A DNA stretch of 10,489 bases from Saccharicrinis sp041595375 (GTDB lineage: Bacteria > Bacteroidota > Bacteroidia > Bacteroidales > Marinilabiliaceae). This document shows positions 1 through 8,534 of this stretch, piece after piece. Each line of letters begins with the position of its first letter. Position 1 is the first letter of the stretch. The translations under genes were made by a program, and so were the position numbers. Under the pieces are notes generated by a model. The model searched no databases, was not told the DNA's origin, and was given only the letters and a program-made list of their open reading frames with translations. Location of the stretch: contig JBFHKL010000144.1 in the NCBI GenBank assembly GCA_041595375.1, positions 1 through 10,489 of the forward strand. Direction: 5' to 3'.

Positions 1-726
1 CATGAAGGTTTTTGTCTTTTCGATTCGGAATATACCGACTTTAAAAGTACCAATTCTGCGGCAAAACGTGACTTGGTGGTTGAATTAGCTGAACAGTGCC
101 AGAAAAAAGGCTTAGGCTTATTTTTCTACTATTCGCACGGGCGCGACTGGCATCATCCACATGCGCCTAATCGAGATGATTGGGGAGGAAATCCACGTCC
201 AGATTATGATCCGCTTGAGGAGTCTTATAGATATGGCGATGAGCATGACTTGCAACTTTACGTTGACTTTATGAAGAATCAAATCACGGAATTGTTGACT
301 AATTATGGGCCGATAGCTGGTATTTGGTTAGATGGTAGAGCTGTTCCTGGCTCGCGACCCGAAAAATTGCCTGACTTAAAGTTACAGGAACTTTATGATC
401 ACATCCATTCCCTACAACCACAAGTGCTCGTTTCCTATAAGCAAGGGGTGCTTGGAACCGAAGATTTTAAAGCTCCTGAGCGTCATTTTACAGGAGAATC
501 TGATGTGCCACTAGAAATCTGTAACACCATGCAACCCTACGCTTGGGGTTATGATAGAGATAATAATGTTGGTCATAAAACGGCTGATGAGGTGATGGAG
601 ATGCTTGAGCATACAAAGGCGATGAATGCCAATTTGCTACTTAATATTGGACCCTTACCAGATGGTTCCATTTTTCCTGATGATATCACCACTTTACGTG
701 AAGTAGGGAAAGGCTTAAAGGAATAA
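1..726 (+). CDS. GH29 alpha-L-fucosidase-like glycoside hydrolase, 3' part (5' end outside window)
   Basis: The frame is open from base 1 to the TAA at 724-726, giving 241 residues; the TTG at 73 is internal, not a start. Numbering from the first visible codon, family GH29 landmarks are HEGFCLFDS (1-9, usually HDGF), a Gly-Leu-x-Leu-(F)-x-Tyr-Tyr-Ser strand (37-45), the nucleophile-bearing strand GIWLDG (107-112, predicted nucleophile Asp111), DFKAPE (155-160), LEICNTM followed by AWGYD (171-185), and NLLLNIGPLPDG (211-222). GH29 enzymes hydrolyse alpha-L-fucosides with retention. The acid/base residue varies between subfamilies; Glu154, Glu160 and Glu172 are candidates. The protein stops about 20 residues after the NLLLNIGP motif, so it lacks the C-terminal beta-sandwich found in many relatives. 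The signal peptide, if any, is outside the window. GH43 starts 24 bp downstream on the same strand, suggesting co-transcription. Family assignment is firm; activity on fucose rather than a related sugar is inferred. Confidence 0.92.
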   Translation, partial: HEGFCLFDSEYTDFKSTNSAAKRDLVVELAEQCQKKGLGLFFYYSHGRDWHHPHAPNRDDWGGNPRPDYDPLEESYRYGDEHDLQLYVDFMKNQITELLTNYGPIAGIWLDGRAVPGSRPEKLPDLKLQELYDHIHSLQPQVLVSYKQGVLGTEDFKAPERHFTGESDVPLEICNTMQPYAWGYDRDNNVGHKTADEVMEMLEHTKAMNANLLLNIGPLPDGSIFPDDITTLREVGKGLKE

Positions 727-750
727 TTGAAAGTCAAAAACCTAAGAATA

Positions 751-2376
751 ATGAAGAAACAAATAACATTACTTTTTGTAATATTTCTGTCAATTTCTGT
801 CGCAGAGGGATGGGCTCAAGAACGTCGTTCAAATCCCATCGTCAGTCATATGTTTACTGCTGATGCATCGGCACATGTATGGGAAGATGGGCGTTTGTAT
901 GTTTATCCATCTACCGATGTTGTTCCTGCAAAGGGATATTCAACAATGGATGGCTATCATGTTTTCTCAACCGATGATATGATTACCTGGAAAGATCATG
1001 GCGAAATTCTTCACTCCAGAGATGTGAGTTGGGGAACTGATAAAGGCGGCTACATGTGGGCTCCCGATTGTGCATTTAAAGATGGTGCTTATTATTTCTA
1101 CTTTCCCCATAAAAATAAAGAAAACATTTGGGAAATAGGCTTGGCCACAAGTAAAAATCCTGCTTCTGATTTTAAAGTACAGGGCTATGTGAAAGGTGGT
1201 AATGCCTTTTGTGATCCATGTGTTTTTATTGATGATGATGGGCAAGCTTACCTTTATGCTGTTAAAAAAGCTAAATGTTATGCGGCCAAACTTAAGTCCA
1301 ATATGATGGAAATTGAAGGGCAGATGGTTCTGCAAACAGGTCTCGATGGTCATCGCGAAGGTCCTTTCGTATTTAAGCGGAATGGGAAGTATTACCTAAT
1401 GTACCCCGATGATTTCCCAGAGTTCAATAAAATGCGCTACTCTATGAGCACAAGTCCACTGGGTCCATGGGAATGTAAAGGAGTTTTTCTGGGTAGTACT
1501 GATGTTATTACCACGCATGGTTCTTGTATTGAATATAAAGGACAGTGGTATATTTTTTATCATAACGGCAATCTTTCGGGTGGAATTGGTCCCAATCGTT
1601 CTATTTGTTTCGATCCAGTCTACTTTAATGAAGATGGAACTATTCAAATGGTCAAACAAACGCTGGGGGTGGAACTCCCAACTTTTCATGAGGATATCAA
1701 CTTCAATGAAATGTTAGGTACTTTACCTGTTGGCGATTACAAGCAATCTGAAATGCAGCAACATGGCATAGAGCCAAATGCAATATCTTCAATACAAATC
1801 CCAGAAGGATATGTTGTTGAATGTTTCGAAAAAGACAATTTTAAGGGCGAGTCGTGGACGTTTGAGGAAGATCGAATTGATTTGAATGCAATTGCTTGTA
1901 ATGATGTAATTTCTTCTCTAAAGATATTTAAAGTAAAATCAGATAATCTGGTTAAAAACTCATCGTTTGAACTGGCTACACAAAATCAGATTAAATATTG
2001 GCGAAGCAAATCACTCGTTCCATCGTGGTATCGCGATGATACGGCCATAGGATATTATTCATTACAATATGAAGGGGAGGGAATGCCCAAAGAGAAGCTT
2101 CAAAAAGTGAAGATATCTCCAAATACCGATTATCAGTTGAGCGTGTTTTTAAAAGTTGAAAAAGGGACTGTGGGCAAAGTGATATTCGATACAGAAGGGG
2201 CTTTTGATGAAACTTGTAAGTTTGAGCTAGATGCTAATAGTAAGGCTGGTGAATGGCTTGAGTTCAAAGGGTTTTTTAATAGTGGAGAGTCCTCAAATGT
2301 AAATTTGCGTTGTACATGCACAGCCGATTTCAAAGGAACCTGCTATTGGGATAATGTAATGTTAGAGTTGAAATAA
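751..2376 (+). CDS. Secreted GH43 glycosidase with beta/gamma-crystallin-like segment and C-terminal CBM-like domain
   Basis: The protein has 541 residues from the ATG at 751. An in-frame TTG at 727 would add eight polar residues before a typical signal peptide (1-22, cleavage near GWA|Q), so ATG is preferred. The GH43 five-bladed propeller spans about 28-315: catalytic base Asp38 in FTADAS, WAPDCAF (103-109), pKa-modulating Asp155 in CDPCVFIDDDG, general acid Glu203 in HREGPF, and His256 in THGS. GH43 enzymes are inverting alpha-L-arabinofuranosidases, beta-xylosidases or galactosidases; the exact substrate is not readable. Residues 324-394 resemble beta/gamma-crystallin Greek keys: F359-x4-F364-x-G366 and the Ca-site pattern N384-D-V-I-S-S389, with a degenerate first copy around 343-348. 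Residues 399-541 begin NLVKNSSFE and end in YWDNVMLEL, like CBM4/9/22-type galactose-binding-fold domains. It lies 24 bp after the GH29 gene, probably in the same operon. It is predicted to be periplasmic or secreted. Confidence 0.93.
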   Translation: MKKQITLLFVIFLSISVAEGWAQERRSNPIVSHMFTADASAHVWEDGRLYVYPSTDVVPAKGYSTMDGYHVFSTDDMITWKDHGEILHSRDVSWGTDKGGYMWAPDCAFKDGAYYFYFPHKNKENIWEIGLATSKNPASDFKVQGYVKGGNAFCDPCVFIDDDGQAYLYAVKKAKCYAAKLKSNMMEIEGQMVLQTGLDGHREGPFVFKRNGKYYLMYPDDFPEFNKMRYSMSTSPLGPWECKGVFLGSTDVITTHGSCIEYKGQWYIFYHNGNLSGGIGPNRSICFDPVYFNEDGTIQMVKQTLGVELPTFHEDINFNEMLGTLPVGDYKQSEMQQHGIEPNAISSIQIPEGYVVECFEKDNFKGESWTFEEDRIDLNAIACNDVISSLKIFKVKSDNLVKNSSFELATQNQIKYWRSKSLVPSWYRDDTAIGYYSLQYEGEGMPKEKLQKVKISPNTDYQLSVFLKVEKGTVGKVIFDTEGAFDETCKFELDANSKAGEWLEFKGFFNSGESSNVNLRCTCTADFKGTCYWDNVMLELK

Positions 2377-2442
2377 TAAAAATCAGATAATAAATAGAAG
2401 TCTCATATCGCACTTATAATATTTATTTTAAATAAAATGAAA

Positions 2443-2481
2443 TATAAATCAACTTTAGGAAAAGAATAAGTTGAGTTTATA
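2443..2481. repeat. Imperfect inverted repeat between GH43 and sulfatase genes
   Basis: The left arm 2443-2455 (TATAAATCAACTT) pairs over all 13 bases with the right arm 2468-2481 (AAGTTGAGTTTATA), with only G2475 bulged. The loop is 12 nt (2456-2467). There is no T-tract after it on the plus strand, so it is not a canonical intrinsic terminator. It could be an mRNA-processing or stabilising hairpin between operon segments, or a regulator-binding site. The structure is seen directly; the role is unknown. Confidence 0.5.
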
Positions 2482-2572
2482 AATAGTTGTACGATGGCAG
2501 TAATTATTTTGTGAATGAGGAAAAGGAAATCCATTTAATCGCAGCTATCATTGTAGAATAAGAATAAGTAAA

Positions 2573-4081
2573 ATGGCAAAATATATACCCATGAAAAAGA
2601 AGTTAATTGTTCACATATTGATATTGCTGATTTTTGGTTTGTCGGCAAAAGCCCAAACCAAATCACTCAAAAACAGCCGTCCAAATATTATCCTTGTAAT
2701 CACCGATGATCAGGGAATGGGCGATTTATCTTGTATGGGGAACCAAATTTTACAGACACCCAATATTGATGATTTTCATGAAAAATCGACACGTTTTGTG
2801 GACTTTCAGGTGAGTCCAACTTGTGCACCCTCTCGCTCAGCGATTATGAGTGGTCGGGTTCCGTTTAAAAATGGAGTCACACACACCATTCTTCAGCGCG
2901 AACGTATGGCTCTAGATGTTTTTACCTTACCACAGGCACTACAATCAGCGGGGTATACAACAGGAATTTTTGGTAAATGGCATCTGGGTGATGGAGAGGC
3001 TTACCTTCCAGGCAATCGAGGTTTCGATGAGGTGCTGATGCATGGTGCCGGAGGAATTGGACAAAGCCGCTTTGGCGATTTTCCAACGAATGATGAAAAT
3101 CTGTATTTCGATAATGTCTTGTTGCATAATGATACCATCGTTCAAACGAAAGGTTTTTGTACCGATCTGTTTTTTCATTCGGCTCTTGCCTGGATAAAGA
3201 AACAGAACGAAACAAAGAATCCTTACTTTGCATATGTTTCCTTGAATGCGCCACATGGTCCGTTTTACGATAATGCGCCACAAGAATATCAAAAGCGTTT
3301 TTTGGATGCGGGCTACGATAAAAAGACCGCGGTGCGTTATGGAATGATCGAGAACATCGACGACAACTTTGGAGTGATGATGGCGAAACTAAAGGAGTGG
3401 AATGCATTGGAAAATACTTTGGTGATTTTCATGACCGACAATGGAATGTCTATGCCTCCAATTACTCAAAATGGAAAAAAAATGTTCCCCTATAATGCAG
3501 GAATGAAGGGGCACAAAAATTCTCCTTACGAAGGGGGAACACATGTGCCGTTTTTTGTACAATGGAATGGAGTTTTAAGTCAGGGAGTTGATATATATGC
3601 TCTTGTAGCTCACATTGATCTTTACAAAACTTTTTGTGATTTGGCTGGTGCAAGTCTACCTGAACCCATACAAAAAATGGATGGACGCTCTTTATTGCCA
3701 CTGCTCGAAGATAAGAATGCAGAATGGTCCAAAAGAGAGTTGTTTGTGCATTGTGGACGATGGAGTACAGGCAAGCGGGAAGAGTTTAAATATTCTAAAT
3801 GTGCGGTGCGAACCGATCGCTGGAGGTTTTCGAACGATAAGGAGCTTTATGATATTTCGGTTGATCCTGGAGAAATAGAAAATTTATACAGCATTGAACC
3901 TGAGGTGGTTGAACAGCTTGAATTTTCGTATAACCAGTGGTGGGAATCTGTTTTGCCATTTATGCTAAACGAAGGTTTACCTGAAGTTGCACCAGAAGAT
4001 CAGCCCCTTGTAAAGCGTTATTATAAACAATTAGAGGAAATGGGAATTCCAGATTGGGCTCCTGATGATATTAAGAAATAG
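2573..4081 (+). CDS. Secreted S1-family (formylglycine-dependent) sulfatase
   Basis: The protein has 502 residues. ATG 2573 follows an A-rich stretch typical of Bacteroidota starts. ATG 2591 (residue 7) is an alternative that begins directly with the signal peptide (hydrophobic to about 25, cleavage near AKA|Q, residues 27/28). Alkaline-phosphatase-fold sulfatase hallmarks are metal ligands Asp45-Asp46 in VITDDQG, the maturation motif C84-A-P-S-R88 (Cys84 is converted to formylglycine by a maturase encoded elsewhere), GKWHLG with Lys135 and His137, His228 in NAPHGP, Asp289-Asn290 in MTDNG, and Lys312 in the MKGHKNSPYEGG block. Length and motif spacing are those of a complete S1 enzyme. It should hydrolyse sulfate esters on a glycan in the periplasm or at the cell surface; the sulfated position and sugar cannot be read. 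It sits 196 bp after the GH43 gene on the same strand and may be in the same operon or have its own promoter. Confidence 0.95.
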   Translation: MAKYIPMKKKLIVHILILLIFGLSAKAQTKSLKNSRPNIILVITDDQGMGDLSCMGNQILQTPNIDDFHEKSTRFVDFQVSPTCAPSRSAIMSGRVPFKNGVTHTILQRERMALDVFTLPQALQSAGYTTGIFGKWHLGDGEAYLPGNRGFDEVLMHGAGGIGQSRFGDFPTNDENLYFDNVLLHNDTIVQTKGFCTDLFFHSALAWIKKQNETKNPYFAYVSLNAPHGPFYDNAPQEYQKRFLDAGYDKKTAVRYGMIENIDDNFGVMMAKLKEWNALENTLVIFMTDNGMSMPPITQNGKKMFPYNAGMKGHKNSPYEGGTHVPFFVQWNGVLSQGVDIYALVAHIDLYKTFCDLAGASLPEPIQKMDGRSLLPLLEDKNAEWSKRELFVHCGRWSTGKREEFKYSKCAVRTDRWRFSNDKELYDISVDPGEIENLYSIEPEVVEQLEFSYNQWWESVLPFMLNEGLPEVAPEDQPLVKRYYKQLEEMGIPDWAPDDIKK

Positions 4082-4490
4082 ATATTTTTTTAGAAAAATG
4101 ATAAACGGTATTATTCAAAAAAGAGATGCAATCCTGTTTAATTTATGCCTTGTCGTAATAGAAGGAACTGTGAATGACTCAGGCTAGTGAGCAGGTTATT
4201 ATCAATAGTTGCCTTTTTTATGCGAATAATAGCCCATTGGGGGCACTTTATTGTCATGTACAGCATAGTTCAATTGCATTTATAAACACATTCATTACAA
4301 TATGCCAGCTTTTCCCTGTTTGGATACTTTTTTTATGCTTTTGAAAAGTATTGAGGTAAAAAACTACTCAAGAGAAAAAGAAACTGTTTATTTCGAGAAT
4401 TTTTATCAATTGTGTTCGCTTCCTGTTTGATGAAATACCATAAGCTAATAAATAAGGTCCTAATTTCTGCCAGTTGCTACCTTATTATCT
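4082..4490. other. Convergent intergenic region, 409 bp
   Basis: This AT-rich spacer lies between the convergent sulfatase and HTCS stop codons. I see no plausible coding sequence, tRNA or recognisable RNA element. It contains short AT-rich hairpins: 8-bp arms ATACTTTT/AAAAGTAT at 4324-4331 and 4344-4351, and the pair at 4451-4486 listed separately. No strong GC-rich stem followed by a T-run was found for the sulfatase transcript. Confidence 0.6.
4451..4486 (-). terminator. Possible weak or bidirectional terminator after HTCS
   Basis: A perfect 8-bp inverted repeat, AATAAGGT (4451-4458) and ACCTTATT (4479-4486), with a 20-nt loop, begins 4 bp beyond the HTCS stop codon on the minus strand. 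The position suits a transcript end. The stem is AT-rich, the loop is long, and there is no clear U-tract on either strand, so this is a tentative call. Confidence 0.28.
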
Positions 4491-7400
4491 TTACCCTTTT
4501 AGTTTATTTAAATACTCTTTTGGTGTTTGTCCGTGTATTTTCTTAAAGCATTTAGTAAAATAAGAGTGGCTGTTAAATCCCGTTTGAAAGGAAACTTCAT
4601 CTATTGTATAGTTTTGAGAAGCAATCAGCGTAGTTGCTTTTTTAATCTTCACCATGTTAATATATTCAGAAGTAGATTGATTAGTGATCTGCTTTATTTT
4701 TCTGAACAACTGACTTCTGCTTAGCCCTATTTCAACAGCCAGCATGTCAACAGATAGGTTTTCGTTGGTCATATTCTTTTCAATAACCATATTTATTTTA
4801 TTCAGAAAATAATTATCTAGACTGCCAATATCCATTGGCTGTGTGGTCATAAATTTTTTGGCGTAATTATCCTGTAGTCGTTTTCGTTGGGTTAGCAAAT
4901 TTTTAATTTGAGCAAGCAGAACATTTTCATCAAAGGGTTTTGAGAGGTAGGCATCGGCTCCTTTTTCCAGTCCTGTTGATGTATTTTCATTGGATGACAA
5001 AGCGGTAAGTAAAATAACCGGAATGTGGCTGGTTTCTATTTGTGATTTGATGGTTTGACAGAACTCAAATCCATCCATTTGTGGCATCATGACATCCGAA
5101 ATAACCAACTCTATGTTCTGGGAACTTAATATTTCTAGACCATGAATGCCATTCTCAGCAAAATGTACAGTGTAGTATTTCCGCAAAAATTTCACAATAT
5201 AGTCTCTCAGGTCCTGATTGTCTTCCACAACGAGAAGATTTACTTTTTCCTTATCTGAATGAATAGGTGCAGATATCTCTTTTTTTATTTCCCAGGAATC
5301 TATGTTTTTTACTTTTTCATGACTTTCATACATTATTTTTTGTGCTTTCTGGCTGGTAGGTAAAAGTACACAGAAACGAGTTCCTTTGCCCGGAGTGCTT
5401 TGTACAATGATCATTCCTTGGTGAATTAAAGAAAAGTCTTTACATAGGTTTAAGCCAATGCCGGTGCTGTTGGCTTTTGATTTCACTTCTTTTCCCTGTT
5501 CAAAGCGGTCAAATATTTTGGGAAGGTCTTCACTGTCAATTCCGGGTCCATTGTCTATAACGGCAATTTCAACGAAGTTTTCTTTATCAACCTTACCAAA
5601 ACTTAATTGGTTGGAGAAAATACTGGTACTTTCTGCTTTATTGTGTTGCAGAGATATGGTGATTGATCCGTTTTTAGGAGTGTATTTAAAAGCATTGGAA
5701 AGTAAGTTGTAAATAATCTTATCCAGCTTCTCTTCATCAGCTTCAATGGAGCAATCCTTGCTGTCGTGCTTAAAGGAGAAGTTTATTTTTCTAAACCTGG
5801 CCTCTTCCGAAAAGTTTAATATGCGTTCATTAATAAAATCTATTAATTCAATTTTTGTAATGTTTAACCTGGCCAAGCCTTTTTCTACTTTGCGTAAATC
5901 CATTATTTGGTTGATCAACTGTAACAAACGATTAGTATTTCTTTTTACCGTATCTAATTGGTTTTGTTGTTCGTCGCTTAGGTTTTTGCTTTGTAGCAGG
6001 TTTTTTATTGGTCCGCTTATTAAGGTCAGTGGAGTGCGGAATTCATGGGATATATTAGTGAAAAACCTGATTTTCATTTCATGGAGGTTTTCCTCATGAT
6101 CATGTTTAATTTTCTCGACTAGCAAGGCTTTTTTTAAACTTAATCGCTCTCTGAAAAACAAAATAATTAAGGTTACGGCCACTAAAAATATAAGGGCATA
6201 AAATACACGAGCAAGCGTTGATTTATACCAAAACTCTTGTATGGTAATAGGAATTATTGCAGGATTCTCATTCCAGATACCATCATTATTGCAAGCTTTT
6301 ACCTCAAAAACATATTCTCCTGCCGGAATATTTACAAAATTGGCAGAGCCACTAATCGAATTCTCTACCCAATCGTCAACGTAATTTTTTAAACGGTATT
6401 TAAATAAATTTTTATCGGGCAACAGGTAGTTATCTGCAGAAAAATAAAAATGCAGGTTGGTCTCCGTTGGAGAAAGGATCAATGAATCGAAGGAATTGAT
6501 GCCGGTTTGTCGGGGCACAATAAATTTGTTGTTTACTTTGAGCTGATCTATAAAAATATTAGGTGGTCTTTTATTGGTTCGTATAGTTTTGGGTTCAAAA
6601 AGACTAAAGCCATTAGTGCCTCCAAAGTATAAGTTATTGTTTCTGTCTTTGAATATAGCATTGGGGTTAAATAGGTTACCTTGTATGCCATCGGTAATCA
6701 CAAATCTTCGAGAGCTGTTCTTTTGATGATTATATAATATCAAACCATCATTTGAGGTGATCCATATATTGTTATTCTCTCCTTCTATAATACCATATAC
6801 ATCTTTATTTTTTAGTAATCCATTTGCATTAAAAAATTCAATGTTATTGGTTGTTGGGTCATAAATATTTATACCATCACCCTGGGTGCCAATCCATATT
6901 TTGCCATCGCTTAATTCTTTAGCAAAATAAAATGATTGACTTCTTGTTTTATAGAGCTGACCTGACTGGGGGGAGAAATGAGTAATTTCATTTGAGGATA
7001 AGTGAATTTTAAATAGTCCTTTGGAAGTTGAACTCCATAAATTATTTTTTGAATCAATAGATAAGCTTCTTATGAAAAGGTTTGTTAATGAAGAGAAAGG
7101 GGCTGTTTTTGAAGTGAAGCTAATTTTTTTTGTCTTAAAGTTATAAAAATTGATTCCTCCTAAATTAGTTCCTATCCACATACCCGAATCTGTTGCGCAA
7201 AGGGCATAGGTTTCTTTTGAAGAAACATGTTTGCCATCTTCTTCTCCTGCAGGAAAATGAATAAAGTTAAGCGCGTTAGATGGCTTAAGAAAAACACCGT
7301 TAAATGCTGAGGCAATCCATAATCCGCCCCTTTTGTCAACTTCTAAATCTTTAATATTTACTACGCCAATGTTTTTGTCAATGTGTATTTGTTTAAAGTT

Positions 7401-8534
7401 ACCCTGTTCTGGATTAAAGAGATTTAAACCATATAGCTCTGTGCCAACAAAAAATTCTCCATTGGGCATTTGGGCAAACGAACTTATCATATTATCTGAG
7501 AGAGAATGAGGTTCCTTTGAATGGCGGAAATTCATAAATTTATTATCCGAGTGATGCAAGTAAGTAACTCCTCCTGACCATGTACCCACCCAAATTCCTC
7601 CCTGACTATCTTCAAATATATCAAAAATTGAGTTGTGAGGTAAGCCTTCTTGTGTATCCTGATCATAACGAATTAATTTATTATTGACGCTTTTAAATAA
7701 ACCATGATAAGATCCTATCCATATTTGCCCGCGCGTATCTCTGCAAATTTTACGGATACTGGCATTTTTAATGTCGTATTTTGGGTTGTCGCTGTAGGAG
7801 TAATGTTTTTTTAGTTTTCCTTCTGAATCATACAATCGTGCGCCATGCGATTCGTACCCTACCCATATACTATTAAACGAAGTGCAAATCGTTCTGACAA
7901 GCGATCCTGGACCTGTGATTTTTTTTTCTACTTTATTTTCTAAAGAATGAACTAGGTATACCGAGCCATTTACCGAGCCTAGCCATAGACGGTTGGTTTC
8001 GTCACAATGTAAAAGTCGGGGAGGGTTGTCGAGTCCTTTGGTAATTCTGATCAGTTGTTGTTTTTTCGTATCAAAATAGCCCATGTAATTTTCGTCAGCA
8101 ATCCATAGTGTATCATTTTTATCAATATCAATGGAGTATAAATAAGGATGCACAGCAGAGCCATCTTCATAGGTATATTTGATCTGATTAAACTCCTGTG
8201 TTTGGGTGTTAAAATGACAAAGGCCTTTATCGGTGCTCACCCAAATATTATTTTTGCTATCGATGGCTATAGACGTGATGGTATTGCTTGGTAAGCCGTT
8301 AGGGTCTGTTGGTTTATATACATAGCGTGTAATGTCCTTTGAGTTGTATCGGATCACTCCGTCGAATCCACCCATCCAAATGTGCCCGTACTTATCCTGG
8401 TTAAAGGAATGGATAGCTTGAAAATAAAAACCTCCAGGAGGAGACACTCTTCTGAAACCTATGTCATCAGTTTGGGAAAATAAATGAAAGAGGTTGAAAA
8501 GAAATAGGATGCAGATGATTACTCTGGTGTTCAT
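4491..8534 (-). CDS. Hybrid two-component system sensor/regulator (HTCS) with AraC-type DNA-binding domain
   Basis: This 1347-residue single-protein phosphorelay is typical of Bacteroidota PUL regulators. The signal sequence is 1-20 (FS|Q). A periplasmic sensor follows with about 14 W-x-G/S-T-x-x-G-hydrophobic blades (first near 52, last near 635), which fits two seven-bladed propellers, then a Y_Y_Y domain (about 690-768) and a transmembrane segment (about 777-794). The HisKA domain has phospho-acceptor His830 in NISHEFRTPL. The HATPase has an N box around Asn943/Asn947, G1 DNGPGI (994-999) and G2 GIGL (1025-1028). The receiver domain (about 1098-1212) has Glu1104-Asp1105, phospho-acceptor Asp1147 in ISDVMMP, Thr1177 and Lys1199. 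The AraC-type helix-turn-helix is about 1240-1345. All phosphorelay residues are present, so it should be functional. It is divergent from the GH88-SusC unit and convergent with the sulfatase. By analogy with characterised HTCSs it should bind a periplasmic oligosaccharide and activate the neighbouring operons; the ligand is unknown. Confidence 0.97.
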   Translation of the reverse strand: MNTRVIICILFLFNLFHLFSQTDDIGFRRVSPPGGFYFQAIHSFNQDKYGHIWMGGFDGVIRYNSKDITRYVYKPTDPNGLPSNTITSIAIDSKNNIWVSTDKGLCHFNTQTQEFNQIKYTYEDGSAVHPYLYSIDIDKNDTLWIADENYMGYFDTKKQQLIRITKGLDNPPRLLHCDETNRLWLGSVNGSVYLVHSLENKVEKKITGPGSLVRTICTSFNSIWVGYESHGARLYDSEGKLKKHYSYSDNPKYDIKNASIRKICRDTRGQIWIGSYHGLFKSVNNKLIRYDQDTQEGLPHNSIFDIFEDSQGGIWVGTWSGGVTYLHHSDNKFMNFRHSKEPHSLSDNMISSFAQMPNGEFFVGTELYGLNLFNPEQGNFKQIHIDKNIGVVNIKDLEVDKRGGLWIASAFNGVFLKPSNALNFIHFPAGEEDGKHVSSKETYALCATDSGMWIGTNLGGINFYNFKTKKISFTSKTAPFSSLTNLFIRSLSIDSKNNLWSSTSKGLFKIHLSSNEITHFSPQSGQLYKTRSQSFYFAKELSDGKIWIGTQGDGINIYDPTTNNIEFFNANGLLKNKDVYGIIEGENNNIWITSNDGLILYNHQKNSSRRFVITDGIQGNLFNPNAIFKDRNNNLYFGGTNGFSLFEPKTIRTNKRPPNIFIDQLKVNNKFIVPRQTGINSFDSLILSPTETNLHFYFSADNYLLPDKNLFKYRLKNYVDDWVENSISGSANFVNIPAGEYVFEVKACNNDGIWNENPAIIPITIQEFWYKSTLARVFYALIFLVAVTLIILFFRERLSLKKALLVEKIKHDHEENLHEMKIRFFTNISHEFRTPLTLISGPIKNLLQSKNLSDEQQNQLDTVKRNTNRLLQLINQIMDLRKVEKGLARLNITKIELIDFINERILNFSEEARFRKINFSFKHDSKDCSIEADEEKLDKIIYNLLSNAFKYTPKNGSITISLQHNKAESTSIFSNQLSFGKVDKENFVEIAVIDNGPGIDSEDLPKIFDRFEQGKEVKSKANSTGIGLNLCKDFSLIHQGMIIVQSTPGKGTRFCVLLPTSQKAQKIMYESHEKVKNIDSWEIKKEISAPIHSDKEKVNLLVVEDNQDLRDYIVKFLRKYYTVHFAENGIHGLEILSSQNIELVISDVMMPQMDGFEFCQTIKSQIETSHIPVILLTALSSNENTSTGLEKGADAYLSKPFDENVLLAQIKNLLTQRKRLQDNYAKKFMTTQPMDIGSLDNYFLNKINMVIEKNMTNENLSVDMLAVEIGLSRSQLFRKIKQITNQSTSEYINMVKIKKATTLIASQNYTIDEVSFQTGFNSHSYFTKCFKKIHGQTPKEYLNKLKG

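Noticed and set aside
73..726. GH29 gene starting at TTG 73
   Set aside because: The frame stays open upstream to base 1 and encodes conserved GH29 sequence (HEGFCLFDS), so 73 is internal to a gene cut by the window edge.
727..750. TTG start for the GH43 gene
   Set aside because: It immediately follows the GH29 stop and only adds eight polar residues; ATG 751 starts a standard signal peptide.
967..1353. Minus-strand open frame of 128 codons inside GH43 (and similar frames inside the sulfatase, HTCS and GH88 genes)
   Set aside because: These lie opposite or out of frame with well-supported genes and show no recognisable domain or signal.
4084..4099. ATTTTT/AAAAAT hairpin just after the sulfatase stop
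   Set aside because: It is a 6-bp stem made only of A-T pairs, too weak for a terminator call.
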